Below, piece after piece: positions 7,130 through 15,051 of a stretch of DNA of 21,830 bases (position 1 is its first letter; every line of letters begins with the position of its first letter). The position numbers and the translations under genes are program-made. Under the pieces are notes generated by a model, which did no database searches, had not been told where the DNA came from, and saw only the letters and a program-made list of their open reading frames with translations. This DNA is from an uncultured Porphyromonas sp. (lineage in GTDB: Bacteria > Bacteroidota > Bacteroidia > Bacteroidales > Porphyromonadaceae): contig NZ_CAMYEZ010000017.1 in the NCBI RefSeq assembly GCF_947254915.1, positions 1-21,830 on the forward strand, given 5' to 3'.

Positions 7130-7525
7130 CTACAGCAATTCATTTGCCCCTAGGATAGACTTCCTTCTGGTGAGTCCCCATATCAAGCTACATCTGAGAC
7201 CACTGCATGGATTACTTATCAAGGTCTCTACTCGGTTTGATTGGTGATCGAGTGTAGCTCTGGAGGGACTCCCAGAGGCGAAGCTGTCGGCTAATTCTTT
7301 GAACTTTGCGAAATGCTCTGCGTAGGTGTCAGAAAGTTAGTTGTGTAAGTGTAATTGCTTTGTGAGCTTTGCAAATTCATATGCTTTTGTGGCGAAATAT
7401 ATGCTAGTGGTGCCGTAGTCGCTCGTTGGTAAGAATTATTTCACTACATTTGCCACCGCAATAGTACTCTGCGGGATATAGCTACAGACTCTGCGCAGTA
7501 CGACTTAACGGGCAATAATGGGAAT
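7130..7525 (+). other. Gene-free 396-base leader upstream of nadB
   Basis: No convincing gene was found here. A 6-bp hairpin (CTCTGG at 7258-7263 with CCAGAG at 7272-7277) and a looser stem with ACTCG/CGAGT arms (about 7230-7254) lie in the first half. Two similar stretches, GAACTTTGCGAAAT and GAGCTTTGCAAATT, lie near 7301 and 7357. No riboswitch class was recognised. Confidence 0.5.
7445..7452 (+). promoter_or_regulatory. -7 box (TACATTTG) of the nadBCA operon
   Basis: TACATTTG matches TAnnTTTG and lies 73 bases before the nadB ATG, predicting a leader of about 65 bases. The -33 region offers only TTGG at a short spacing. It is the best -7 candidate in this intergenic region. Confidence 0.5.
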
Positions 7526-9145
7526 ATGAAACTGCAACAATCTCCTCAGCGATATGATTACATCATCATAGGTGGTGGCCTAGCGGGGCTCTACTGTGCT
7601 TACTTTCTAGCGCAGCATGGCTCGGTAGCCCTCATCGCTCGACGCACCATCGAGGAGAGCAACTCCTACTATGCACAGGGGGGGATGGCTGCTGTCACCG
7701 ACCAGCAGGACTCGCCGACGGATCACTACGAGGACACGATCGTAGCGGGGCGTGGGCTCTGCATCCCCGAGGCGGTCAAGGTGCTGACGGACGAAGCTCC
7801 CGATCGGATCAATGAGTTGATCCAGATGGGTATGACCTTCGACAGCGAGGATGGTCATCTAGCCCTCGGTCTAGAGGGGGGGCATCACCATCGTCGCATA
7901 CTCCACGCTGGTGGCGATGCTACGGGACGGATGGTGACTACCTTTATGATTGAGCAGGTCAGGAAGGCGCAGCACATCACGATCTTCGACCATCACAGTG
8001 CCGTGCAGGTACTACGCTCGGCTGATGGGTCGCACTGTCAGGGACTAGTGACCTATGATGAGCGCGCACATCACTACGACACGATCCTCGCATCGGCTGT
8101 CGTACTAGCCACAGGCGGGGCGGCGGCGCTTTACTATCCCACGACCAACCCTCCTACGGCTCTGGGCGATGGCTTGTGGTTGGCCAGCGAAGTGGGTGCC
8201 GAGCTGATGGACTTGGAGTTTATCCAGTTTCACCCCACAGCTCTCTATCTGCCAGGGTACGCTTCTTTTCTCATTAGTGAGGCGGTACGTGGCGAGGGCG
8301 CTTACCTTGTGGACAAGCACGGTGAACGCTTTATGCCGGCGCTACATCCCCTTGCGGAGCTGGCTCCGAGAGATGTGGTGGCGCGTAGCATCTTCCTCAA
8401 GATGCAGGAGGAGGGTAGTGACCACGTACGGCTGAGGCTGAGACACATTGACCCGAAGCGACTGCTACAGCGCTTCCCCACCATCACGGAGCACTGTCGC
8501 CAGCTGGGACTAGACATAACGGACGAGATACCGGTGGCTCCCGCAGCGCACTACACGGTGGGGGGTATCGGCGTGGATCTTAACGGATGCACTCGTCTAC
8601 CTGGACTATATGCTGTCGGAGAGGTCTCCTCGACGGGAGTCATGGGCGCCAATCGCTTGGCTTCCAATTCGCTCATTGAGTGTATCGTCTTCGGCAAGCG
8701 GATCGCTAACTATGCGATCGCACACCAGACCACGCCTACTGAGACTGCAGCGCTTGCGACCCCGACGAACCTCCCCGACCTGTCGTGGAACCTAGACAAA
8801 GAGCAGCTCTATGCGCTAGAGCAGCAGGCAAAGATCAATCGACAGATAGGCGACATCTTGATGAGCAAGGTGGGGATCATCCGCTCTAAGGCGGGTCTGA
8901 CCGAAGCACTACAAGCGCTACAGCATCTCTCCGATATGCTGGCAGAGGATGCGCAGCATAGTATCCACGCCTACATGACCCGCAGACGTGTAGAGGTGGC
9001 GCACATGATGGCTCACGCTGCACTACTGCGTGAGGAGAGCCGTGGAGGTCACTACCGAAGCGACTACACAGAGACATTGCCTGAGAGTGAAGCTTATCGA
9101 ACGAGGCTCCTCAATGGGCAGATAACACATCAACCAATCAATTAG
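7526..9145 (+). CDS. nadB: L-aspartate oxidase
   Basis: NadB is an FAD enzyme that oxidises L-aspartate to iminoaspartate, the first step of de novo NAD synthesis. It is 539 residues long, normal for the family. The FAD-binding motif GGGLAG is at 16-21 and SYYAQGGMAAV at about 48-57. Other hallmarks are GGDATGRM (129-136), FHPTAL with H236, SEAVRGEGAYL (251-261), LAPRDVVARS with R282, AAHYTVGGI with H342, and GANRLASNSL with R377. These correspond to the active-site histidines and arginines of E. coli NadB. The helical tail (about 425-510) is complete. It is the first gene of nadB-nadC-nadA, and its product is condensed by NadA, encoded two genes downstream. It acts in the cytoplasm. The start matches the family N-terminus just before the FAD motif. 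Confidence 0.96.
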   Translation: MKLQQSPQRYDYIIIGGGLAGLYCAYFLAQHGSVALIARRTIEESNSYYAQGGMAAVTDQQDSPTDHYEDTIVAGRGLCIPEAVKVLTDEAPDRINELIQMGMTFDSEDGHLALGLEGGHHHRRILHAGGDATGRMVTTFMIEQVRKAQHITIFDHHSAVQVLRSADGSHCQGLVTYDERAHHYDTILASAVVLATGGAAALYYPTTNPPTALGDGLWLASEVGAELMDLEFIQFHPTALYLPGYASFLISEAVRGEGAYLVDKHGERFMPALHPLAELAPRDVVARSIFLKMQEEGSDHVRLRLRHIDPKRLLQRFPTITEHCRQLGLDITDEIPVAPAAHYTVGGIGVDLNGCTRLPGLYAVGEVSSTGVMGANRLASNSLIECIVFGKRIANYAIAHQTTPTETAALATPTNLPDLSWNLDKEQLYALEQQAKINRQIGDILMSKVGIIRSKAGLTEALQALQHLSDMLAEDAQHSIHAYMTRRRVEVAHMMAHAALLREESRGGHYRSDYTETLPESEAYRTRLLNGQITHQPIN

Positions 9146-9157
9146 CACACAAGAGGT

Positions 9158-10015
9158 ATGACTGATATATACAACAGCGAGGAGTTTGCCACCCTCATAG
9201 AGCTAGCTTATCGTGAAGATGCTCCCACGGGAGACCTATCGACACGTTACCTACTGAGCGAGAGCGACCGAGCCATCGCCACCCTGATAGCCAAGGACGA
9301 TGGTATCATCTCTGGTCTGGATGTCGCTTATATGGTCCTCTGTCGGTGCACTCCAGAGGAGGAGATGACCTTTACATCAGAGTATGAGGATGGCGACGAG
9401 GTACGCAAGGGCGATATATTGGCCACCATTGAGGCTCCTTATGCGGATCTGCTACGGGCTGAGCGTATCATGCTCAACTTCCTCCAGCGTATGAGTGGTA
9501 TCGCCACCTATACGTACCAATGTGTGCAATGCGTGGCAGGGACCAAGACGCGTATCCTAGACACACGTAAGACTGTCCCTGGACATCGACTCACGGACAA
9601 GATGGCGGTACGCCACGGTGGTGGTACGAATCACCGTGCTTCGCTCTCTGATATGGTGATGCTCAAGGACAATCACATCGCCATGGCGGGTGGTATCTTG
9701 CCTGCCGTGGAGGAGGTGCGTCCTCATCTACCTATCTCTATACGTATTGAGGTGGAGACCTCTACACTGGAGGAGGTGCAGGAGGCTATAGACGCGGGTG
9801 CTGACATCATCATGTTGGACAATATGGACCTGGAGACGATGCGTCGTGCCGTCGAACTCATCGATGGTCAAGCTGAAGTGGAGGCTTCGGGCAATATGAC
9901 GGCCGAGCGCCTAGCTGCCGTTGCTGCTATCGGCGTGGACTACATTAGTATAGGAGCATTGACTCACTCGGTTCGTGCTTTCGACATTAGTATGAAGATC
10001 AAGCCGATTCAGTAG
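9158..10015 (+). CDS. nadC: Nicotinate-nucleotide pyrophosphorylase (carboxylating)
   Basis: NadC converts quinolinate and PRPP to nicotinate mononucleotide, CO2 and pyrophosphate, the third step of the pathway. It is 285 residues long, typical for the family. Motifs in order are EDAPTGDLST (20-29), ERIMLNFLQRMSGIAT (102-117), TRILDTRKTVPG with R137 and K138, MAVRHGGGTNHRASLSDM with H159 and R160, MLKDNHI with K170, EVETSTLEE with E199, IMLDNM with D221, and EASGNM and ISIGALTHS near the C-terminus. These are the quinolinate- and phosphate-binding residues of the family. It starts 12 bases after the nadB stop, so it is almost certainly co-transcribed. Confidence 0.96.
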   Translation: MTDIYNSEEFATLIELAYREDAPTGDLSTRYLLSESDRAIATLIAKDDGIISGLDVAYMVLCRCTPEEEMTFTSEYEDGDEVRKGDILATIEAPYADLLRAERIMLNFLQRMSGIATYTYQCVQCVAGTKTRILDTRKTVPGHRLTDKMAVRHGGGTNHRASLSDMVMLKDNHIAMAGGILPAVEEVRPHLPISIRIEVETSTLEEVQEAIDAGADIIMLDNMDLETMRRAVELIDGQAEVEASGNMTAERLAAVAAIGVDYISIGALTHSVRAFDISMKIKPIQ

Positions 10016-10072
10016 AGAGGCTTTCGCTCCTACACACACACTACCAACTACACACTAACTGACTACTTACAC

Positions 10073-11005
10073 ATGACACAACAACAGATAGAGGCTCTCT
10101 ACGCAGAGATCCGTACGCTCAAGGAGCAGAAGAATGCGGTCATCTTGGCGCACTACTACGCTCGCCCTGAGATACAGCGCATCGCAGACCACCTAGGTGA
10201 CTCACTGGCGCTTTCTCAGATCGCTGGTCAGACGGACGCAGATATGATTGTCTTTTGCGGGGTAAGCTTCATGGGCGAGACGGCAAAGATTATTTCGCCC
10301 AATAAGAAGGTGCTCTGTCCTGTACCACACGCTGGCTGTACCCTCGCTGAGGGAGCTACCGCTGAGGGGATCAACACTTGGCGCGTCAAGCACCCCGACG
10401 GCATTGTGGTTAGCTATGTCAATACGACAGCGGCCGTCAAGGCGGTCACCGACTACTGTGTGACGAGTGCTAATGCGCTGAAGATCGTACGTGCTCTACC
10501 CACGGGCCAGCCAATCCTCTTTGGTCCTGACAAGAACCTCGGACAGTACATTATGAATGTGACGGGACGGGAGATGGATCTATGGCAGGGCGCTTGCTAC
10601 GTGCACGCTGAGATCACCTCCGAGCTGGTTCATACGATGCTGGATCGCTATCCCGAGGCGGAGATCCTGATACACCCTGAGTCGGTAGCGGCTAGCGACC
10701 AGTCTATCGTCGACAATCCTCGTTGCATCATCGGTTCTACCACTACGATCATCAAGCAGCCCAGTGTGTCTCACCTCAAGCAGTATGTCATAGCTACCGA
10801 GCCTGAGATCCTAGCCGAGATGACCCGACGCTATCCTGACACGGAGCTGATCCCGATCCTCCCCGATCAGACTTGCGAATATATGAAGATGATCACCCTC
10901 GAGGGACTCCGCGACGCACTCCTCTACGAGCAGTACGAGGTGCATGTCGACGAAGAGCTCCGTCAGAAGGCGTGGCGCTCCATCGAGCGGATGCTCCAGT
11001 TCTAA
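10073..11005 (+). CDS. nadA: Quinolinate synthase (4Fe-4S)
   Basis: NadA condenses iminoaspartate with dihydroxyacetone phosphate to quinolinate. It is 310 residues long, the short form common outside the enterobacteria. The three cluster cysteines expected for the family can be placed: C89 in HAGCTLAEG, C175 in WQGACYVHAEIT, and C268 in PDQTCEYMKM. Other motifs are ILAHYYARPEIQ (24-35), FCGVSFMGETAKI (61-73), FGPDKNLGQYI (150-160), HPES (201-204) and GSTTTIIK (221-228). It is the last gene of the operon, 57 bases after nadC, and a strong hairpin terminator follows. Having the three enzymes together supports complete aspartate-dependent NAD synthesis. Confidence 0.96.
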   Translation: MTQQQIEALYAEIRTLKEQKNAVILAHYYARPEIQRIADHLGDSLALSQIAGQTDADMIVFCGVSFMGETAKIISPNKKVLCPVPHAGCTLAEGATAEGINTWRVKHPDGIVVSYVNTTAAVKAVTDYCVTSANALKIVRALPTGQPILFGPDKNLGQYIMNVTGREMDLWQGACYVHAEITSELVHTMLDRYPEAEILIHPESVAASDQSIVDNPRCIIGSTTTIIKQPSVSHLKQYVIATEPEILAEMTRRYPDTELIPILPDQTCEYMKMITLEGLRDALLYEQYEVHVDEELRQKAWRSIERMLQF

Positions 11006-11041
11006 AAGACCGTACTGGGGTACAGCTATCTCAAAAACAAG

Positions 11042-11092
11042 AGAAACGGATTAGTCGTCTTTCTCGAGAAGGCGGTTAATCCGTTTCTTATT
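11042..11092 (+). terminator. Intrinsic terminator after nadA
   Basis: AGAAACGGATTA (11042-11053) pairs perfectly with TAATCCGTTTCT (11077-11088). The stem continues inward as CGTCTT/AAGGCG around CTCGAG, and TATTTA follows. It is one of the strongest hairpins in the window and lies 37 bases after the nadA stop. Confidence 0.8.
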
Positions 11093-11105
11093 TACTCCCA
11101 AAGGT

Positions 11106-11224
11106 TGTTCCGAGCGAAACGACTAAACTCCAGCTAGATAGCCAGCGCGATCGGAACATTTGTGGTGTGTTGAGCTCGAAGTCGCTACGCTCACACGCGG
11201 TACAAGACTAGCGGAGTGTAGCGA
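11106..11224 (+). other. Two hairpins in the gene-free gap after nadA
   Basis: TGTTCCGA (11106-11113) pairs with TCGGAACA (11151-11158) across 37 bases. TCGCTACGCTC (11182-11192) pairs with GAGTGTAGCGA (11214-11224), 10 of 11 matched plus one wobble. Both lie between the nadA terminator and the promoter at 11239. No coding frame or known RNA family was recognised. It could be an unassigned small RNA or remnant DNA. Confidence 0.35.
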
Positions 11225-11238
11225 AACAATGTTGCCAC

Positions 11239-11269
11239 TTGTTCCTTTCGAAAGAGTTTTGTAATTTCG
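11239..11269 (+). promoter_or_regulatory. Probable promoter for the beta-barrel gene at 11476
   Basis: A TTG (11239-11241), 20 bases, then TAATTTCG (11262-11269), one mismatch from TAnnTTTG. Transcription would begin near 11276, leaving a leader of about 200 bases before the ATG at 11476. The only other thing seen in that leader is a seven-codon frame beginning at the ATG near 11293, of uncertain meaning. Confidence 0.4.
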
Positions 11270-11475
11270 CCTTTAGAGCAGGGAACGAAAGGATGCATAC
11301 TTCCGTTTCATCTTGACTGAGGGCACTGAGGCTGTGTGTCGCTCTTCAAGATCCGATTACCTATGACTAGCTGTACTCGAAAGAATGGCGTAGACCCCAC
11401 TTCGTTATCAAAGGGGTGCTGACTTAAGACCAAACGTAAGCCACTCTCATATCATAAACCTCAATCTGTATTGGA

Positions 11476-12102
11476 ATGGAAACAAGTAAATGGACCAAGT
11501 CTGGACTACTCATTCTAGTCCTCCTCTGTAGCATCTCGCTAATTCATGCCCAAAACAAACCTAGCCTAGACTACACCGTACGAGGTGGTGCTGGCATTGT
11601 CACCCCGACCAATAATCTCCTATCGCCTATAGTCGCTAATGCCTCTATGGAGGTGAGCGGTTGGCTGAACAACCACTGGAAGGTGGGCGGAGAACTCTCA
11701 TATACTCAGATGGAGCTCAAGAGTACACAGCCCCTGATCCCTCATAAGGAACGCCTGCTCAACCAACTATTCATAGGTCCCTCTATTGCCCTTAGTAGTC
11801 TGCGCGACAGTCGCTCAGGCTGGAGCGCTCAGGGCTCTCTCTCCATCGGCTATACCCTGCTCTTTAGGGACAAAACGAAAGATAGTGCTACGCTACTTGG
11901 CGACTACGATGCGTTCAACAATCTGCAGCACGGCTTCGGGTCAAATATCTCGGTAGACGTGCGTAAGAGCATCGGACACTATTATGTAGGTTTAGGCTAT
12001 GTATACAGCTCTCGTATGATACAAGTGGGACCAAAAGATCATCACACCACGACCTTTGTCTCTATGGGTATGCCTCAGCTCGTCTTTGGCATGGCGTGGT
12101 AA
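11476..12102 (+). CDS. Small outer-membrane beta-barrel protein
   Basis: This 208-residue exported protein has a hydrophobic signal sequence at about 9-25, with likely cleavage after IHA or HAQ (24-26). The mature part alternates glycine- and aromatic-rich strands (YTVRGGAGI, WKVGGELSYTQM, FIGPSIALSSL, AQGSLSIGYTLLF, HYYVGLGYVYSS) and ends in tryptophan. An aromatic C-terminal residue is the usual recognition signal for beta-barrel assembly. The layout resembles eight-stranded OmpA/OmpW-like 'outer membrane protein beta-barrel' families. It is monocistronic, with a terminator about 50 bases after the stop. Its specific role is unknown; a porin or a structural or adhesive protein are all possible. 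Confidence 0.72.
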   Translation: METSKWTKSGLLILVLLCSISLIHAQNKPSLDYTVRGGAGIVTPTNNLLSPIVANASMEVSGWLNNHWKVGGELSYTQMELKSTQPLIPHKERLLNQLFIGPSIALSSLRDSRSGWSAQGSLSIGYTLLFRDKTKDSATLLGDYDAFNNLQHGFGSNISVDVRKSIGHYYVGLGYVYSSRMIQVGPKDHHTTTFVSMGMPQLVFGMAW

Positions 12103-12153
12103 CCCATTCGCTCTCTAAACGACAGCTTCCGACAACAGCCAGAGACACAACCA

Positions 12154-12204
12154 AAAAGGGGACTCAACCGCTTACTGTAAGTGGCTGGGGAATCCCCTTT
12201 TGAT
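12154..12204 (+). terminator. Intrinsic terminator of the 11476 gene
   Basis: AAAAGGGGA (12154-12162) pairs with TCCCCTTTT (12193-12201). Inside, CCGCTTA pairs with TAAGTGG (one wobble), and TTTTGATTT completes it. The gene at 12262 points toward it, so it may serve both directions. A second AAAGGGGA (12229-12236) could pair instead with the same TCCCCTTT arm. Confidence 0.75.
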
Positions 12205-12221
12205 TTATTGCTGGCCGATAA
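12193..12221 (+). repeat. Short dispersed repeat, copy A (TCCCCTTT...TTATTGCTGGCCGATAA)
   Basis: TCCCCTTT, a 4-base gap, then TTATTGCTGGCCGATAA, itself a small hairpin (TTATTG against CGATAA). A second copy in the same orientation lies at 18207-18233. It overlaps the terminator of the gene at 11476. It may be the end of a lost insertion sequence or miniature element. Confidence 0.5.
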
Positions 12222-12261
12222 AAGTCAGAAAGGGGAGTCATGTATAGCTGGATGTACAGCA

Positions 12262-12861
12262 CTAATACACGAATAGGCTATCTGGAAGCACAGGTAGTCC
12301 TAAGTCTTGTCTGAGACTGTCAGACAATGCTTGATCTCTCTTTTGAGGATAGGGCGGTTGTAACCACTTTCGAAACTCCGAAAAGTACAGCGTGCGTTTC
12401 TCTTTCATCACATAATACTTATCAAGCAAGGTGGCTACAAATTCGGCAGGTAGTCTACCTGCTTCCACCTCTCGCTTCAATAAGTCATAAGTCTGTGGCT
12501 CTATCAACCTTTGAGGATTATGTAGTAAAACGGCAGGCAGGGCTTCGAATAGGTATCCGAAAGAGTCGTTGTACTTCCCCAAATCGTTGATGTACCCATA
12601 ATGCTCGATGAGCCAAATTGCCTTTGAAAAGCAGAGGCTATCAGTATGGAGCTTGAAAGCCCGACTGTTTGTCCGGTAAAGGTTGGAGTTGTCTCTAATC
12701 CCTTGATCTAAAGCTCTAATTTCAGCTAGTGTTATCGCAATACTATCCAATCGTGTGACCTCCGAGACGGGCTTGCTCTGATGATCTAAATTGGTCGAAA
12801 CAGGAGCACACGCTGTCAAGAGACAAGCGATAATTGTAAATGCAAATTTAATACGCCTCAT
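12262..12861 (-). CDS. Lipoprotein of unknown function (DUF6624-like pattern)
   Basis: The preferred start at 12861 gives MRRIKFAFTIIACLLTACAP, a basic N-terminus, hydrophobic core and lipobox LTAC with the acylated cysteine. A start 21 bases upstream would leave the signal too long. The mature part of about 180 residues is helical. It contains LIEHYGYINDLGKY, LPAVLLHNPQRL and AEFVATLLDKYYVMKEKRTLYF. This order of a 'yGy..' motif, a histidine-containing helix and a 'LlDK..v...r.lY' motif reminds me of DUF6624-type proteins, but I cannot confirm that. It is alone on the minus strand, and I found no consensus -7 box before it. It probably sits in the periplasm or outer membrane. The function is unknown. 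Confidence 0.72.
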   Translation of the reverse strand: MRRIKFAFTIIACLLTACAPVSTNLDHQSKPVSEVTRLDSIAITLAEIRALDQGIRDNSNLYRTNSRAFKLHTDSLCFSKAIWLIEHYGYINDLGKYNDSFGYLFEALPAVLLHNPQRLIEPQTYDLLKREVEAGRLPAEFVATLLDKYYVMKEKRTLYFSEFRKWLQPPYPQKRDQALSDSLRQDLGLPVLPDSLFVY

Positions 12862-12969
12862 ATACAGTCTGAGAGAACACACTTTCGTTAGTTGAACTAT
12901 CCTATTTGCTTGCGAATCATGAGATGCTTGCTATGATGCTCCTCGCTAGGATCTGTTCGTTATGGCAGG

Positions 12970-13440
12970 TTAGAAGCGCATCGCACGCTCCAGACGTCGC
13001 TTGTCCTCGCGGTCTCGTATGGAGGCGCGCTTGTCGTACTGCTTCTTACCTCGAGCGAGTGCAACGACTAGCTTAGCGAGTCCGCGCTCGTTGATGAAGA
13101 GACGCACGGGGATGATCGTCTGCCCAGGGTTCTTCATCTCCTCCTCGAGCTTGCGTAGCTCCTTGCGGTTGAGTAGTAGCTTACGCTCCCGTCGCTCCAC
13201 ATGGTTGTTGTAGGAAGCGTAGCTGTACTCCGCTATATACATATTCTTGATCCACAGCTCCCCATGCGAGAAGTAGCAGTAGCTATCCACGAGAGCCGCT
13301 TTGCCCGCACGTATAGACTTGATCTCGCTGCCGACGAGTACGATACCTGCGGTGTACTGGTCGAGGAGCTCATAGTCATAGGTAGCGCGCTTGTTGCGTA
13401 TGTTGATCGCTCGGGCGGATTGCTTGCCTTTCTTAGCCAT
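12970..13440 (-). CDS. smpB: SsrA-binding protein SmpB
   Basis: SmpB partners tmRNA (ssrA) in trans-translation, which rescues stalled ribosomes and tags the unfinished peptide. It is 156 residues long, as usual. The beta-barrel core contains NKRATYDYELLDQYTAGIVL, GSEIKSIRAGKAAL and DSYCYFSHGELWI, then the helix with NNHVERRERKLLLNRKEL. The basic tail GKKQYDKRASIRDREDKR is the part that inserts in the mRNA channel. It lies 26 bases after the serS stop and should be co-transcribed with it. The ssrA gene itself is not in the window. Confidence 0.96.
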   Translation of the reverse strand: MAKKGKQSARAINIRNKRATYDYELLDQYTAGIVLVGSEIKSIRAGKAALVDSYCYFSHGELWIKNMYIAEYSYASYNNHVERRERKLLLNRKELRKLEEEMKNPGQTIIPVRLFINERGLAKLVVALARGKKQYDKRASIRDREDKRRLERAMRF

Positions 13441-13466
13441 AGGGGGTGTGGGTTAAGGGCGAATGC

Positions 13467-14741
13467 TTAGTCTATCTTGTCAAAGCCTGTGTAGGGTCTC
13501 AGAGCCTTGGGGATGATAATGCCCTCGGGGGTCTGATTGTTCTCCAGAAGCGCAGCTACAATGCGTGGCAGAGCGAGGGCACTACCGTTGAGCGTGTGGC
13601 AAAGGGTTATCCCCTCCTCAGGGTCACGGTAACGACACATCAAGCGGTTAGCCTGATAGCTCTCAAAGTTGGACACAGAGCTCACCTCAAGCCAACGCTC
13701 CTGCGCAGCTGAGAAGACCTCAAAGTCGTAAGTCATCGCACTCGTAAAGCTCAGGTCGCCACCACAGAGGCGAAGGATACGATAGGGGAGCTCAAGCTCC
13801 TCGACGAGGCTCTTGACATGTGCGATCATCTTGTCGAGCTGCTGCCACGAGTGGTCGGGGCGATCGATGGAGACGATCTCTACCTTGTCAAACTGATGCA
13901 AGCGGTTGAGCCCGCGCACGTCCTTGCCGTAGGAACCCGCCTCACGACGGAAGCAAGGCGTGTAGGCGGTGCAGCAGATAGGGAGCTGGTCTGCCTCAAG
14001 GATGACATCACGGAAGATGTTTGTCACAGGTACCTCGGCCGTCGGGATGAGGTAGAGGTTGTCCAGCTGTGCGTGGTACATCTGCCCCTCCTTGTCGGGG
14101 AGCTGACCAGTGCCGATGCCAGAAGCCTCATTGACCATGATAGGTGGCTCCACCTCCATAAAGCCCGCTGCGGTGGCTCTGTCGAGGAAGAAGTTGATCA
14201 GGGCACGCTGTAGTCTCGCTCCCTTGCCCTTGTAGACAGGGAAGCCTGCACCCGTGATCTTGACTCCCAGCTCGAAGTCTATGAGATCGTACTGCTTAGC
14301 CAGCTCCCAGTGTGGTAGCTTGGCTGTATCCTCTAGGTGAGGCATCTCACCACCCGTAGCTACGCATAGGTTGTCCTCGGCAGAGGTGCCGTGAGGCACG
14401 TCGGGGTGTGGCAGATTAGGCACGGATAGGAGGAGCTGTCGCATGGTCTCCTCAGCCTGTCGCATGGTCTCTTCGGCCTGCTTAGAGATCTCCTTGAGCG
14501 TTTGTACCTCAGCTTTGAGCTGCTCAGCCTCTTCGCGGGCCCCCGCTTTCATCTTCTCACCGATGGAGCGTGAGAGGAGCTTCTGCTGAGCTAGACTGTC
14601 GTCCTTCTTGTGCTGTGCGTCGCGTCTCAGCTTGTCCTGAGCGATGATAGCTGCTATGGGCTCTTCAGCGGGAAAGTGCTTGACGGCGAGCCGCTCGATG
14701 ACTCCCTGAGGGTCATCCAATATTTGTTTGATGGTAAGCAT
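13467..14741 (-). CDS. serS: Seryl-tRNA synthetase
   Basis: SerS charges tRNA-Ser with serine. It is a class II enzyme of 424 residues, the bacterial norm. The N-terminal antiparallel coiled coil spans about 28-105. The catalytic core shows TGAGFPVYKGKGARLQRALI, then IPTAEVPVTN. Motif 2 is PCFRREAGSYGKDVRGLNR, followed by HQFDKVEI, and motif 3 is HTLNGSALALPRIVAALLEN. In the coiled coil the heptad AEETMRQ is repeated exactly (89-95 and 96-102). The matching DNA (14436-14477) is a 21-base tandem duplication with a few silent differences. The duplication sits at the end of the second helix, just before SVPNLPHPDVP. smpB follows. Confidence 0.97.
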   Translation of the reverse strand: MLTIKQILDDPQGVIERLAVKHFPAEEPIAAIIAQDKLRRDAQHKKDDSLAQQKLLSRSIGEKMKAGAREEAEQLKAEVQTLKEISKQAEETMRQAEETMRQLLLSVPNLPHPDVPHGTSAEDNLCVATGGEMPHLEDTAKLPHWELAKQYDLIDFELGVKITGAGFPVYKGKGARLQRALINFFLDRATAAGFMEVEPPIMVNEASGIGTGQLPDKEGQMYHAQLDNLYLIPTAEVPVTNIFRDVILEADQLPICCTAYTPCFRREAGSYGKDVRGLNRLHQFDKVEIVSIDRPDHSWQQLDKMIAHVKSLVEELELPYRILRLCGGDLSFTSAMTYDFEVFSAAQERWLEVSSVSNFESYQANRLMCRYRDPEEGITLCHTLNGSALALPRIVAALLENNQTPEGIIIPKALRPYTGFDKID

Positions 14742-14801
14742 TACCTATTCTTTAGTGATTACGTGTGAGGTGCTTGTTGCGTCTAGCGACAAGCTATGCT
14801 A

Positions 14802-14809
14802 CAAAGGTA
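14802..14809 (-). promoter_or_regulatory. -7 box (TACCTTTG) of serS-smpB
   Basis: TACCTTTG on the minus strand matches TAnnTTTG and lies about 60 bases before the serS ATG. There is no clear TTTG at -33. The octamer equals those at 5751 and 18179. Confidence 0.5.
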
Positions 14810-14945
14810 CAGTTTCTTCTGCATTTGTAGGCACAACCCAGGGCTGTCGCATTATAGCGAACGAGAGCATCTACGTCTCTAAGACAGAAATCGAGAGATG
14901 AAGGAAATCAATAAATTCATCCGTAGATATTCTGGATTATCTAGC

Positions 14946-15051
14946 GAGGAAACGAAAAATTCTTCCGAACTTTCATCTCATTCTTCCGAACTTTCATTTC
15001 ATTCTTCCGAAGTTTCATTTCCCAGCTCCGTGGAGAATTTTCGTTTTCTCG
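14946..15051 (+). repeat. Dispersed TTCTTCCGAA repeat element, copy 2 (most complete)
   Basis: The left arm GAGGAAACGAAAAATTC is followed by three exact 21-base tandem units at 14960-14980, 14981-15001 and 15002-15022 (unit TTCTTCCGAACTTTCATTTC plus one base, with few substitutions). Then come CCAGCTCCGTGGAGAA and the right arm TTTTCGTTTTCTCG, the near reverse complement of the left arm. The whole element is therefore an imperfect palindrome enclosing a palindromic tandem core. It lies between serS and secG. A 59-codon open frame (14898-15077, plus strand, ATG to TAG) runs through it with 7-residue repeats; copies 1 and 3 have in-frame stops there, so I do not call it a gene. Confidence 0.85.

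Noticed and set aside
7130..7525. NAD-sensing riboswitch upstream of nadB
   Set aside because: Hairpins exist, but no known NAD riboswitch consensus was recognised, and the best -7 box lies downstream of them, so they may not be in the mRNA.
14960..15022. Tandem 21-bp units considered as a CRISPR array
   Set aside because: Units are contiguous with no unique spacers, are shorter than CRISPR repeats, and no cas gene is present.
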